Assembly: GCA_902564535.1 (NCBI GenBank) | Contig: CACFBG010000001.1 | Location: forward strand, 62,001-126,000 | Reading direction: 5' to 3' | Source: an uncultured Prochlorococcus sp. | GTDB lineage: Bacteria > Cyanobacteriota > Cyanobacteriia > PCC-6307 > Cyanobiaceae | DNA length: 64,000 nt | Shown: positions 37,168 through 48,282 of the stretch, piece by piece | Layout: each line of letters opens with the position of its first letter | How positions within the stretch are numbered: the stretch's first letter is position 1 | Program-made: the position numbers and the translations under genes | The notes under the pieces: generated by a model | What the model saw: only the letters and a program-made list of their open reading frames with translations | Database searches by the model: none | Told to the model about the DNA's origin: nothing

Positions 37168-38806
37168 TTAAGAAAGGTTGATTTCTTTAGGTAATGTCAA
37201 CATGAGCTTATCTTTCAAGATATTATCTATTGAATTTACATTTTTGACTGCAGATTGCTCTTTAGAAACTAATCTCTCCATAGCACCTAAATCCCTTGAA
37301 ACGAGTGCCTCAATAGAAGAGCTATAAGTATCAGTAACAAGCTTAGGATATAATCCTATGCCAATAATAGGAACCAAAAGGCAACTTATTATATACACTT
37401 CTCTAGGCTCTGCATCAACAAGATTTGTATGATTAACGAGATTAGTATTTTCTTTACCAAAGAAAATCTCTCTAAGCATAGAAAGTAAATAAATAGGGGT
37501 TAGAATAACTCCTATAGCTGCCAAACTTGCCATTACAATCCGAAATGGCAAAGTAAATACTTCATCAGTTACAAATCCAGCAAAAACCATCAGTTCTGAA
37601 ACAAAACCGCTCATTCCAGGAAGAGCCAAAGAAGCCAGGGCACATACTGTCCAAAGTGCAAACATAATGCGCATTTTTTGACCAACACCTCCCATTTCAT
37701 CTAACTGCAAAGTATGTGTTCTGTCATAAGTGGCTCCTACAAGGAAGAAAAGACTGGCGCCAATTAGTCCATGGCTAACCATCTGCAACATTGCTCCACT
37801 TGTACCTAAAGAACTAAAACTTCCTATCCCAATTAACACAAAACCCATATGACTTATTGAACTATATGCAATTTTTCTTTTTAAATTGCGTTGAGCAAAA
37901 GAAGTCAGGGCAGCATAAATAATATTGACAACTCCCAAAATTATTAACAATGGGGCAAACTGCGCATGAGCCTCTGGCAAGAGCTGAGCATTAAAACGCA
38001 AAAGCGCATATCCTCCCATTTTTAATAAAATTCCCGCCAAAAGCATATGAACTGGTGCAGTTGCTTCGCCATGAGCATCAGGCAACCATGTGTGCAATGG
38101 AACTATTGGAAGTTTTACGCCAAAAGCAATTAACAAACCTGCATAACAGAATAATTGGAAGCCAACTCCAAAAGATTTTTGTGCAAGGACTGAATATTCA
38201 AAGTTAGGTTGGCCTCCCCCAAAAAATGCCATTGCCAAAGCTGCCAATAAAATAAATAAAGAGCTTCCTGCGGTATAAATAATGAATTTAGTTGCTGCAT
38301 ATTGTCTTTTCTTCCCCCCCCCATATCGCTAATAACAAATAAACAGGTAACAATTCCAACTCCCAAGCAAGGAAAAACAAAAGCATGTCTTGAACAGCAA
38401 AGACTGCTATTTGTCCTCCATCCATAGCCAAAATCAAAAAGAAAAATAATTTCGGTTTAAAGCTGACAGGCCAAGCAGCCAAGACAGCCAAAGCCGTTAT
38501 AAAGCTAGTGAGCAAAATCAACGGCATAGATAATCCATCTGCCCCCACTGCCCATACAAGGCCTAAAGCTGGAAGCCAATTCACTCGCTCTGCAAGTTGC
38601 AAGCCTTCCTGAGATGGGTCATAACCATTGAGATAAGCCCCAATGGTTATTAGAAAAGTGACTAAGGCAATGCCTAATGCAAACCATCTCACCTGCTTGC
38701 CTTCTCCCTCATCGGGAATAAAAGGAACTATTAGGGCGCCTGCAATAGGAAACAAGATCGAGAAGCTCAACCAAGGAAAATCAACGCCCAATTGGGAGAT
38801 CACCAA
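37168..38806 (-). CDS. ndhD: NAD(P)H-quinone oxidoreductase chain 4 (NdhD), interrupted by a one-base frameshift
   Basis: NdhD is the NuoM-type antiporter-like subunit of NDH-1. The frame from ATG 38806 gives 172 codons ending [13 protein letters not shown] then stop. The remainder, in another frame, reads through [20 protein letters not shown], then [18 protein letters not shown] and [17 protein letters not shown] down to 37168. The switch falls at nine G on the minus strand (plus-strand C at 38314-38322). Eight G would restore [16 protein letters not shown] and give 545 residues, the usual NdhD length. It may be a sequencing error, a true mutation, or a site corrected by slippage. Confidence 0.93.
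38314..38322 (-). repeat. Homopolymer run of nine G in ndhD
   Basis: The minus strand reads T followed by nine G and AAGAAAAGA, where the intact ndhD frame needs eight. It is unusually long for AT-rich DNA and is the exact point at which the two ndhD frames meet. Such runs are prone to sequencing error and to replication or transcription slippage. Confidence 0.95.
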
Positions 38807-38928
38807 AAACCCCTCCTCGAAAGAGCTAAATCAATACTTTCGGAGTGTAGAAATCCTGAGCAAGATGGCACCTCGTCGATAGTGGATGACACACAGAACG
38901 AATTAAATCAAGACGCGATTTGATTTGA

Positions 38929-40935
38929 TCAACCAAGAACACCAAACAGAGCCACCAAAGCTATGACTCCCCCAAAAACAACTAATGCGTAGAACTGAGC
39001 TCTCCCTGTTTCTAGATACTTCAAGCCCTCTCCACTGCCCAAAGTTAACAAACCCGTCAAATTAACTACGCCATCAACAACCTTTGCATCTACCTCTAGA
39101 ACTTCGCGCGCCAATTTTCTACTACCTCTCACAAAAATCTTCTCATTAATATCATCTAAATACCATTTATTAGACAAAAAGGAATTAATTAAAGGGAATC
39201 GGGCTGCAACTATTTCACCAAGGTTAATTCGATTCAAGTAATATGAAAAAACTGCTAGAAGTATTCCTAAACTAGAGATAAATACTGAGGCAAAAGCCAA
39301 TGGTAAAAATTCAATCCAATGAAAATTTGCAGTAATCTCCAAAGCCTCTTTTGGTTCCAGTAAAAATGCGAATTTACTATTCCATGGCATTCCCAAAAGG
39401 CCTATAAATACAGAAGGAACTGCAAGAAATATCAATGGATAAGTCATAGACATTGGTGATTCATGTAATGAACCAATCTCATGATTTGAGTCCTCCTCAA
39501 CCTGAATACCAGCAGCTAATAATAATTGATTTTGTAGTTCTATATTCTCCCCCCTAAAGTCTCCCTCGAAAGTTAAAAAATAAAGTCTAAACATATAAAA
39601 AGCTGTCATTCCAGCTGTCAAAAAACCTACTAACCATAAAAATGGGAATGTGTTAAAAGCCTGTCCTAAGATCTCATCCTTACTCCAGAAACCTGCTAAT
39701 GGTGGGATCCCGCTAATAGCAATACAACCTATGAAAAATGTAATAGAGGTGATAGGCATTTTTTTTCTCAAGCCACCCATTAATCTCATGTCCTGAGCAA
39801 GAACTGGCTCATGCCCAACGACTTCTTCCATTGCATGAATAACTGAGCCGGAACCAAGGAAAAGCATTGCCTTAAAAAATGCATGGGTAACTAAATGAAA
39901 AATCCCAGCAACAGGCGCTCCACAGCCCATTGCAAGCATCATGTAACCCAATTGAGAAACAGTGCTATAGGCAAGACCCTTCTTTAAATCCATCTGAGTC
40001 AAAGCAATAGAAGCGCCTAAAAAGCACGTAATGGTTCCAATAATGGCAATAACAAATTGAATACTTTGAAACTGGCTATACAAAGGATCCAATCGAGCCA
40101 CGAGGAAGACCCCAGCAGCGACCATGGTTGCTGCATGAATCAATGCTGAAATAGGAGTAGGCCCTTCCATTGCATCAGGCAACCAAACATGAAGTGGAAA
40201 CTGAGCTGACTTGGCCATTGGGCCCATAAAAACCAAAAAGCACAAAGTAAGAGCAGCCCAAAGTGGAACTGTTCCATCAGCGAGTGCTGCTGATAATCCA
40301 CTGGCAATTCCATCAAAATCAAAACTTCCAGTCGCCCAAAACAGGCCAAGAATTCCTAAAAGCAATCCAAAATCTCCTACTCGATTAACAACAAAAGCTT
40401 TTTGTGCTGCATGAGCAGCTCCATCTCGGTCATACCAAAAACCCACAAGCAAATATGAACACATTCCAACTAATTCCCAAAAAACATATATTTCCAAAAG
40501 ATTGGGACTAACAATTAACCCCAACATAGAGCTGCTAAATAGTGCCAAGTAAGTAAAAAAACGAACATATCCTTTATCGTGCGACATATAACCATGTGAA
40601 TAAATCATCACCAACATCGCAATGGTCGTAACAAGAGAGAGCATTACTGCACCTAACTGATCAACGACATAACCCATCGGCAAAACAAAACTGCCTGCAC
40701 TAGCCCAAATAAAAAGATGCTCAACAGGTGGCGAGCCTCCAATCTGTTCAGCAAGAACTGCGTAACTCAATATTGCTGATGCACCTACACAACTAAGAAG
40801 GCCTACAGCAACAGGCCTACGCAAGCGATTAATAGTCTTGTTAAAGCTAATAAGACCTAAACCAGTAATCACAGCCCCCATCAATGGCATGAGGGGAATT
40901 AACCAAGCTAGATCAGCTGCCGAAGGCATTCTCAT
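38929..40935 (-). CDS. ndhF: NAD(P)H-quinone oxidoreductase chain 5 (NdhF)
   Basis: NdhF is the distal NuoL-type proton-pumping subunit of NDH-1. The 668 residues have many membrane segments, with VFWELVGMCSYLLVGFWYDR, HVWLPDAMEGPTPISALIHA, VAAGVFLVARLDPLY, KKGLAYSTVSQLGYMMLA and GIPPLAGFWSKDEIL as recognisable blocks. The long amphipathic C-terminal region and final helix are also present. It is upstream of ndhD (122-base gap) in what looks like an ndhF-ndhD-scpA transcription unit. Confidence 0.98.
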   Translation of the reverse strand: MRMPSAADLAWLIPLMPLMGAVITGLGLISFNKTINRLRRPVAVGLLSCVGASAILSYAVLAEQIGGSPPVEHLFIWASAGSFVLPMGYVVDQLGAVMLSLVTTIAMLVMIYSHGYMSHDKGYVRFFTYLALFSSSMLGLIVSPNLLEIYVFWELVGMCSYLLVGFWYDRDGAAHAAQKAFVVNRVGDFGLLLGILGLFWATGSFDFDGIASGLSAALADGTVPLWAALTLCFLVFMGPMAKSAQFPLHVWLPDAMEGPTPISALIHAATMVAAGVFLVARLDPLYSQFQSIQFVIAIIGTITCFLGASIALTQMDLKKGLAYSTVSQLGYMMLAMGCGAPVAGIFHLVTHAFFKAMLFLGSGSVIHAMEEVVGHEPVLAQDMRLMGGLRKKMPITSITFFIGCIAISGIPPLAGFWSKDEILGQAFNTFPFLWLVGFLTAGMTAFYMFRLYFLTFEGDFRGENIELQNQLLLAAGIQVEEDSNHEIGSLHESPMSMTYPLIFLAVPSVFIGLLGMPWNSKFAFLLEPKEALEITANFHWIEFLPLAFASVFISSLGILLAVFSYYLNRINLGEIVAARFPLINSFLSNKWYLDDINEKIFVRGSRKLAREVLEVDAKVVDGVVNLTGLLTLGSGEGLKYLETGRAQFYALVVFGGVIALVALFGVLG

Positions 40936-41012
40936 TTTGGGAACTTCTGGGAGTGTACGCAGCTCAGCTCATCAAAGCAGCTTTTATCATGGCTAATCAA
41001 TAAAGAAATTGA

Positions 41013-41717
41013 TCAAAGAAGAGCAATATATCTATGTGCCCACCAAAGGAAAGCTATTGCGATGCAGATCCCAAATTGAGAAGGCCTTAAGAATTCTTGA
41101 AAAGTTAATTTCTGTCGACCATCTAAAACTGCTCTAAATGGAATCACAGATGTGGATTCCTTTAAATCGATAAAAGCCTCGCCAAATCTCGCTTTTAATC
41201 GCCTATCACCATGCCAAATAGCAAACAAATGATGGGCTATTAAACCCATACAAGTGACCAACATGAAACTACTGCCAAGCCAAAGTTGATGAGCAACACA
41301 CCAAATAATTTGACCTACAGCTTGTGGATGTCTGCTAATACGAATAATTCCTTTGGCATATAAACGCACTTCAGGTTTCTGGATTGCAGGTATTTCCAAC
41401 AAATTGTAAGTAGCTGGATATAGAAACAAAAAACTAATCGCTGTTAATACCCAAACCAACGGAATGATTCCAGGAGTCCCTTGTAAATTCCATAACCTAA
41501 TCCCGTCGTATCTATGTAACAGAAAATATCGAATAAGAAAAAATGCAGATGGAATACTTGCTGATGCAAAAATCAAACGCCAAATCCTGGCACCGACGAA
41601 GGTTTCCGCCCAGCTACGTAAAGCCGCTCCTCCACTATGAATGACTGCAAAAACTAGCAACAAGCCAATCATTACAAGACTGCTGTGATGAATACCGGCA
41701 GGTAACAGTTGTGCCAC
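41013..41717 (-). CDS. NnrU-family membrane protein, candidate 15-cis-zeta-carotene isomerase
   Basis: A 234-residue integral membrane protein of the NnrU/isoprenylcysteine-methyltransferase-like type. It shows VFAVIHSGGAALRSW near residues 24-38, several membrane segments, and GIIRISRHPQAVGQIIWCVAHQLWLG, then MGLIAHHLFAIWHGDRRLKARFG with a histidine cluster. Plant Z-ISO, a haem-containing isomerase, belongs to this family. Nearby crtP and crtB (about 2 kb away) make a carotenoid role attractive, but that is inference. It is divergent from rbcR with an 89-base spacer. Confidence 0.75.
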   Translation of the reverse strand: MAQLLPAGIHHSSLVMIGLLLVFAVIHSGGAALRSWAETFVGARIWRLIFASASIPSAFFLIRYFLLHRYDGIRLWNLQGTPGIIPLVWVLTAISFLFLYPATYNLLEIPAIQKPEVRLYAKGIIRISRHPQAVGQIIWCVAHQLWLGSSFMLVTCMGLIAHHLFAIWHGDRRLKARFGEAFIDLKESTSVIPFRAVLDGRQKLTFQEFLRPSQFGICIAIAFLWWAHRYIALL

Positions 41718-41806
41718 TTGATATCTGAAATAGTTAGTTAATTGTGAGCTATAGGCATAGGGACGCTTAAAGTTTTTGCTGTTGTTACTTCAGGGTAGTC
41801 AGGCTG

Positions 41807-42754
41807 ATGGCCGATCTTCCCTTCACACTGGATCAACTAAGGATTCTCAGTGCAATAGTTCATGAAGGTAGCTTCAAAAAAGCTGCCGACAGTTTGTATG
41901 TCACTCAACCAGCAGTAAGTCTTCAGATTCAAAATCTTGAAAAGCAACTGGAAATAATGATTTTTGACAGAGGAGGGCGTAAAGCAGAGCTAACTGAAGC
42001 AGGTCAATTGCTTTTAAATTATTGCGAAAGAATCCTTAATGATTGTCAAGAAGCCTGCAGAGCCATTGAAGATTTACAAAATCTAAAAGGTGGCTCCTTA
42101 GTAATAGGGGCAAGTCAAACGACTGGAACTTATTTGATGCCAAGAATGATTGGTCTTTTTCGTGAGAAATATCCTGATGTAACGGTTCAACTAGAAATAC
42201 ATAGCACTCGAAGAACGGGCTGGAGCGTTGCTAATGGACAGATTGATTTAGGAATTATTGGGGGAGAGTTACCTACCGAATTAAATGAATTATTAGAAAT
42301 TGTTCCTTTTTCCAAAGATCAATTGGCTTTAGTTATTCCAAGCAATCACCATTTAGCGAAAAAAAAGCAGCTCACAAAAGAAGATCTTTATAATTTAGGA
42401 TTTATAGGACTTGATTCAAAATCAACCACTCGCATTGTGGTTGATAAGCTCCTTTCAAATTCAGGCCTTGAGGTTCAAAGACTTCGTATAGATATGGAAC
42501 TTAATTCATTAGAAGCAATAAAAAATGCTGTTCAATCTGGTCTTGGTGCATCATTCTTACCAGTGGTATCAATTGAAAAAGAAATAGAAGCAGGAACTCT
42601 TCATAAGCCTAAAATTTGTGATCTAGAAGTTTTTAGAGAGCTAAAACTAATTAGTCATCCAGCTCGATATAGATCAAGAGCATCAGAAGCATTTAGAAAA
42701 GATATATTGCCAATTTTTTCTAGCGAAGACAGCCCTCTAAGAAACAATAAATAA
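41807..42754 (+). CDS. rbcR: LysR-type regulator, RbcR/Ycf30 family
   Basis: A LysR transcription factor of 315 residues. The winged helix reads [25 protein letters not shown], then [18 protein letters not shown], and the sensor domain starts at about residue 95 with [21 protein letters not shown]. The sequence strongly resembles RbcR (Ycf30), which controls Rubisco and carbon-concentrating genes in cyanobacteria and red plastids. Related factors NdhR and CmpR are the main alternatives. Effector residues cannot be read directly. Confidence 0.85.
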   Translation: MADLPFTLDQLRILSAIVHEGSFKKAADSLYVTQPAVSLQIQNLEKQLEIMIFDRGGRKAELTEAGQLLLNYCERILNDCQEACRAIEDLQNLKGGSLVIGASQTTGTYLMPRMIGLFREKYPDVTVQLEIHSTRRTGWSVANGQIDLGIIGGELPTELNELLEIVPFSKDQLALVIPSNHHLAKKKQLTKEDLYNLGFIGLDSKSTTRIVVDKLLSNSGLEVQRLRIDMELNSLEAIKNAVQSGLGASFLPVVSIEKEIEAGTLHKPKICDLEVFRELKLISHPARYRSRASEAFRKDILPIFSSEDSPLRNNK

Positions 42755-42761
42755 ATTTATT

Positions 42762-43382
42762 TTAGAACTGAATTGCCTCTTGATTTACTCCAATAGAATC
42801 TTCAGCAACTCCTTTTGTTATAAATTTATTCTCGTTTACATCTGCCTGATAAACACAACGAACGACAGGATTATCCCTAATAGATCCTATATAAGCAAAA
42901 GTATTCATTCTCTGCTTACATTCTCGAACATCCTCATTAGTAATAGCTCCTTGTTTCTGAAGAACTGTCCAATTTTCTCGTCTAATGACACATCCAGGCT
43001 GCAAGGCAGGTTGGGTCACAAAACTAGTTGAAGGATTCAAAGTTGTATACATTTCTACATCAATAACAAAAGCACTTGCGCCCCATTGCCTACAAAATTC
43101 TGGATCAGGCACTGCCATATCTAGCTGTTGTTGGCTTGCAATATTGCCCTGGCCTCCTTGCGTAGTACTTGTAATAGCACTGCCTATACCAACACCTACC
43201 ACCAAAACTCCAGCCAAAACTGCAATGGAACCAGTATTCAGATTCACTGAACTACCACTTCCTAAAGAGGAACCACCTCTTTGCTGCTTATATGGATAAC
43301 GCTCTGAACGACTATTGGCGTTGTTTCTATAATCAGATGGTCCTCGAGGACCACCTGCTCCATAACTCCCTCTGCTTGGCAT
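42762..43382 (-). CDS. DUF3172 family protein
   Basis: A 206-residue protein with a Gly-, Ser-, Arg- and Tyr-rich disordered N-terminus (about residues 1-48), one membrane segment SIAVLAGVLVVGVGIGSAIT, and a conserved C-terminal domain with DPEFCRQWGASAFVIDVEMY, QPGCVIRRENWTVLQKQG and VRECKQRMNTFAYIG. Four Cys occur in the C-terminal part. This is the pattern of the cyanobacterial DUF3172 family, whose function is unknown. It sits directly downstream of ndhM on the minus strand and tail to tail with rbcR. Confidence 0.85.
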   Translation of the reverse strand: MPSRGSYGAGGPRGPSDYRNNANSRSERYPYKQQRGGSSLGSGSSVNLNTGSIAVLAGVLVVGVGIGSAITSTTQGGQGNIASQQQLDMAVPDPEFCRQWGASAFVIDVEMYTTLNPSTSFVTQPALQPGCVIRRENWTVLQKQGAITNEDVRECKQRMNTFAYIGSIRDNPVVRCVYQADVNENKFITKGVAEDSIGVNQEAIQF

Positions 43383-43402
43383 TATTTCGCAAGAAAAGAA
43401 AT

Positions 43403-43750
43403 CTACAATAGCTCGGATTTTCTAGGAAGACCCATTGAATAATTAAGTACTCTGCAATCTGGATTATAACTAAGCTCTCCAGCTTGAAGTAATTGCCTGA
43501 TTTTCCCTTCTAAGTCAGAACCAATACGTCGGAGATTGTAATCACTAAGTTCGTGTCCTTCATACAAATCAATCAACTCCCGAAATTTCTGCTGAACTTG
43601 TTCTAAAGACTCTTTAGACCAAACAAATTCATTGTCGGGGTCCAGATCAAGAGTCAAATGGTCAGAATCAGACACGAGATTTCCCTCCTCAACCCTTGCT
43701 GTAAAAAGTCTTACGTGACGCGTTGTACTTTTCAACTGAGTCTCAGTCAT
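43403..43750 (-). CDS. ndhM: NAD(P)H-quinone oxidoreductase subunit M
   Basis: NdhM is an oxygenic-photosynthesis-specific subunit of NDH-1. The 115 residues begin [20 protein letters not shown] and include [14 protein letters not shown], and end [20 protein letters not shown], segments diagnostic of the family. It is divergent from crtP with a 107-base spacer, an arrangement I remember from other marine picocyanobacteria. Confidence 0.96.
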   Translation of the reverse strand: MTETQLKSTTRHVRLFTARVEEGNLVSDSDHLTLDLDPDNEFVWSKESLEQVQQKFRELIDLYEGHELSDYNLRRIGSDLEGKIRQLLQAGELSYNPDCRVLNYSMGLPRKSELL

Positions 43751-43830
43751 GGCATTAATGGAGCCTCGATTGGACAGTTTGTTGTAGATGACATGACATT
43801 AAATCGATAATTGGGCAGATTCATCATTAA

Positions 43831-45252
<1,422 letters not shown>

Positions 45253-45342
45253 TATTACAACGGCATTTATTCCTTAAATCATTCCTTATAGATTACCTAA
45301 AACGATCACAATCATGACCAATTATTTACTACTTAGCCAGAC

Positions 45343-46266
45343 TTGAATTTAGAAGCCGCCTACGAGACCTGCAGGCAGGAAACAGCCCACTGGGCAAAGA
45401 CCTTCTATCTTGGCACCCTTTTGCTTCCTCCTGCAAAAAGAAAGGCTATATGGGCAATTTATGTTTGGTGTAGGCGCACAGACGAACTAATGGATAGCCC
45501 TGAGGCTCTCAAACGTCCAATCAACGAATTGTCTGATCGTTTAGATAAATGGGAAGAGAAGACTAGAGGGATTTTTGCAGGTGCCCTAAGTGATGATCTA
45601 GATGCGGTTATGGCTGATACTCTTTCAAAATTTCCTCAATCAATTCAACCTTATTTAGATATGATTGAAGGCCAAAGAATGGATCTGAATGTAAATCGAT
45701 ATGCCACTTTTAAAGAATTAGAACTTTATTGCTACAGAGTGGCTGGCACTGTTGGGTTAATGACTCAAGGAGTGATTGGCATCGATTCAACTTACACTTC
45801 AAACAAAAATCTTCCTACACCCAATACATCTGAAGCTGCAATAGCTTTAGGAATTGCAAATCAATTAACAAATATTCTGAGAGATGTTGGGGAAGATAGA
45901 GGAAGAGGACGAATTTATATACCACTTGAAGATTTGAAGCGATTTGGATATTCAGAAGAGGATTTAATGGCAGGGAAAATCAATAATGATTGGAAAGCGT
46001 TAATGCAATTTCAACTCCAAAGAGCAAGAGAATGGTTTTCCCGCTCTGAAGAAGGAGTAAAATGGCTATCTGCGGATGCAAGATGGCCTATATGGACATC
46101 TTTAAGACTCTATAGAGGCATTCTAGATTCAATTGAAATGCTTGATTATGATGTTTTTAATAATCGGGCTTACGTAAAATCATGGATAAAATTCTTAAAT
46201 CTCCCTATTTCTTATTGGATTACCATTAGCCAAGAAAGGTTCAAATTTAACTATCTATTGAAGTAA
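45343..46266 (+). CDS. crtB: Phytoene synthase
   Basis: CrtB condenses two GGPP molecules to phytoene. The 307 residues carry the aspartate-rich motif IYVWCRRTDELMDSPEA near residue 40, YCYRVAGTVGLM, and the second motif NQLTNILRDVGEDRGRGRIYIP near residue 172. All catalytic Asp residues are present. The start is a TTG at 45343: an in-frame TAG lies three codons upstream and there is no ATG before the conserved region. It is probably co-transcribed with crtP. Confidence 0.97.
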   Translation: MNLEAAYETCRQETAHWAKTFYLGTLLLPPAKRKAIWAIYVWCRRTDELMDSPEALKRPINELSDRLDKWEEKTRGIFAGALSDDLDAVMADTLSKFPQSIQPYLDMIEGQRMDLNVNRYATFKELELYCYRVAGTVGLMTQGVIGIDSTYTSNKNLPTPNTSEAAIALGIANQLTNILRDVGEDRGRGRIYIPLEDLKRFGYSEEDLMAGKINNDWKALMQFQLQRAREWFSRSEEGVKWLSADARWPIWTSLRLYRGILDSIEMLDYDVFNNRAYVKSWIKFLNLPISYWITISQERFKFNYLLK

Positions 46267-46290
46267 CTAACTCGATTTACTTTCTATTTG

Positions 46291-46725
46291 TCAAACTGGC
46301 GTTTTTTGATTAGCTAGTAATTCCTTCAATTTAGACAATTCTCCTGCCCACCTTGGATCTGGCGCTTCATCCATTGGAGCATCACTATGAACAACCTTTT
46401 TCACGTCTTTTCTTGAATTCGATTGAGAGTTGTTCGACGCAGAGTTCCCCCCTCTACGACTACCACCATTATTCGAATCCTTGCGTTCAGACCTTTCAAC
46501 CCTGAGATTATTACCATTAAATTCCCGACCATTCAACTGATCGATAATTGCTAATGCAACCTTTTCTTTATCGACATTTGCAAAGCCAAAACCTCTGCAG
46601 GTTCCAGTTTCCCTATCGAAAACAGGCTTAAAGCGGACTCCTTCCCCAATAGTTGCAAAGAGAGCTTCAAGCTCTTTGTTATCGAAAGTTTGCGGCAAGT
46701 TACCGATGTAAAGGCGAACGCTCAT
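46291..46725 (-). CDS. RRM-type RNA-binding protein
   Basis: A 144-residue protein with one RNA recognition motif: RNP2 is LYIGNL at residues 5-10 and RNP1 is CRGFGFANV near residue 43. After residue 80 the protein is disordered and rich in Gly, Ser, Asn and Arg (SRRGGNSASNNSQSNSRK), ending in an acidic helix. Cyanobacterial Rbp proteins of this type respond to cold or direct mRNAs to membranes; the exact role here is unknown. The start ATG at 46725 is clear. Confidence 0.93.
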   Translation of the reverse strand: MSVRLYIGNLPQTFDNKELEALFATIGEGVRFKPVFDRETGTCRGFGFANVDKEKVALAIIDQLNGREFNGNNLRVERSERKDSNNGGSRRGGNSASNNSQSNSRKDVKKVVHSDAPMDEAPDPRWAGELSKLKELLANQKTPV

Positions 46726-46793
46726 AGAAAAGAGGGGGGAAAGAAAATGATCGCTATCAGACCGATCAATCTATGTAGTACTTGTGCAGTTAA

Positions 46794-48005
46794 TCACAGC
46801 GAGGTCTCATTGCGCTGCAACCAACTCTTTGCAACTCTCAAAACTTGCTCTTGGTTTTGCAATCTACCAAAGGCTCTTTCATGACATAAATGATCTAAAA
46901 GTTTACCTAATTTAGGACCAGGAGGAAGCCCGAATTCAAGCTGTAAATAATTACCATCCACAGGAGAAGCTGGATGAAATAAAGGGTCTAAATCATTTCT
47001 CCAACGTTGAATCCAATCAACTTGATCATAATTTGAAAGATTCAAAATGATTGCAGGTAATGATGTTTCTAAGTCTTTATGTAACTGAAGACGTTCAAAT
47101 TCAGTTAAATTCTTAAATGCACAGCCATCATTACGAGATTTCCATTTTCTCAGTAATTTACAAGATTTACATTGATACTTACTAAATCGCAAATAACTTA
47201 AGCCTTCATCACTTAACAACGAAGTAAGGCGTGATAAAAATAAGGCCTGAGTCAATTCTTCGTTTGTAAATATCTTCGCATTACTTAAATTTTCAGGGCT
47301 TTTTGCAAGTCCTTCTTCTAGTTCTAGCCACAAATTCAACAATCCAAATTCCCTTATTAGTGGAATTGACACTTCTGCCCATTTTGCTGAAAGGAGTTTC
47401 TGAATTTCACTTTGTATTCTTTCTGGAGCAACCTCTAGCAATCTGAAATGATTAGCTTTAATCCAATCAATAGTTTGTGAATCGATATGAAAATCAAATT
47501 CTGCTTTTAATCTCAAAGCTCTAAGAAGCCTTAAAGGATCATCAATCAAATTTTTTTGACTAATTGCAATCAGATTTTTGTCCCTAAGATGTTCTAAACC
47601 TAGGGTTGGATCAATAATCCTAGATTCAGTTTCAAGAGTTAAAGCAATTGCATTAACTGTAAAATCACGCCTTAATAAATCTTCTTCCAATGTCAGACCA
47701 TTAAGACTTGATATATCGATAGTCCATTCATCAATTACTAATCGTGCAATATTTCTCGTCTCATCAAGAATTACACAACTACCTCCATAATTCCTAGCCA
47801 AAATATTGGCAAATTCTATGGCTCCAGAAGGTACTACAAAATCAAGATCTAATCTATTCTTGAACCTACCAAGCAAGCTATCTCGAACAGCTCCTCCAAC
47901 TAAAATGCTTCCAGGAGGAAAATCATTTATGCTTAAAGGCCATTTACTAGGATTTAATCTTTGCCACAAACGCTTAACGAAATCAGTCTCTTCAACCTCC
48001 AGCAT
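46794..48005 (-). CDS. tRNA nucleotidyltransferase / poly(A) polymerase family protein
   Basis: A class II nucleotidyltransferase that adds CCA or A tails to RNA 3' ends. The N-terminal domain has GSILVGGAVRDSLLGR, the catalytic DLD in RLDLDFVVP, RDFTVNAIAL and DPLRLLRALRLKAEF. The frame is open from an ATG at 48032, whose start would share two bases with the ATG of ycf34 on the other strand. The ATG at 48005 (MLEVEETDFV, 403 residues) is more likely. The one tRNA gene in the window lacks an encoded CCA, consistent with need for such an enzyme. Confidence 0.9.
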   Translation of the reverse strand: MLEVEETDFVKRLWQRLNPSKWPLSINDFPPGSILVGGAVRDSLLGRFKNRLDLDFVVPSGAIEFANILARNYGGSCVILDETRNIARLVIDEWTIDISSLNGLTLEEDLLRRDFTVNAIALTLETESRIIDPTLGLEHLRDKNLIAISQKNLIDDPLRLLRALRLKAEFDFHIDSQTIDWIKANHFRLLEVAPERIQSEIQKLLSAKWAEVSIPLIREFGLLNLWLELEEGLAKSPENLSNAKIFTNEELTQALFLSRLTSLLSDEGLSYLRFSKYQCKSCKLLRKWKSRNDGCAFKNLTEFERLQLHKDLETSLPAIILNLSNYDQVDWIQRWRNDLDPLFHPASPVDGNYLQLEFGLPPGPKLGKLLDHLCHERAFGRLQNQEQVLRVAKSWLQRNETSL

Positions 48006-48030
48006 CTTGTAATTAGAGGAATCACATGAC

Positions 48031-48282
48031 ATGTGTATATGCGTGAATTGTCAATGGGTTGATCGTTGCAAGACGTATCACGCTGTAGAAGAGCAGCATG
48101 GAGTTAAGCATTTAACTACCAACCCAGATTTTCAAGGAAAAGATCCTAAAATCCATATAAGTGTTATGGATCTAAAGCAAGGAGAATGTGGAATAGAATG
48201 GGATGTAAGAACCTGTGACAGCTTTAAAGAAGATAATGGTAGATGGCAGCGATTACGACCAGGAGAAGAAGTTCCTACATGA
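48031..48282 (+). CDS. ycf34: Ycf34 family protein
   Basis: An 83-residue protein starting MCICVNCQWVDRC, with four cysteines spaced for metal or Fe-S binding, followed by YHAVEEQHGVKHLTTNP and GIEWDVRTCDSF with further cysteines. This is the cyanobacterial and plastid Ycf34 family, reported to bind an Fe-S cluster and to support photosynthetic electron transport in Synechocystis. It overlaps tsaB by the ATGA at 48279-48282. It begins at the very point where the antiparallel nucleotidyltransferase frame could begin. Confidence 0.94.
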   Translation: MCICVNCQWVDRCKTYHAVEEQHGVKHLTTNPDFQGKDPKIHISVMDLKQGECGIEWDVRTCDSFKEDNGRWQRLRPGEEVPT

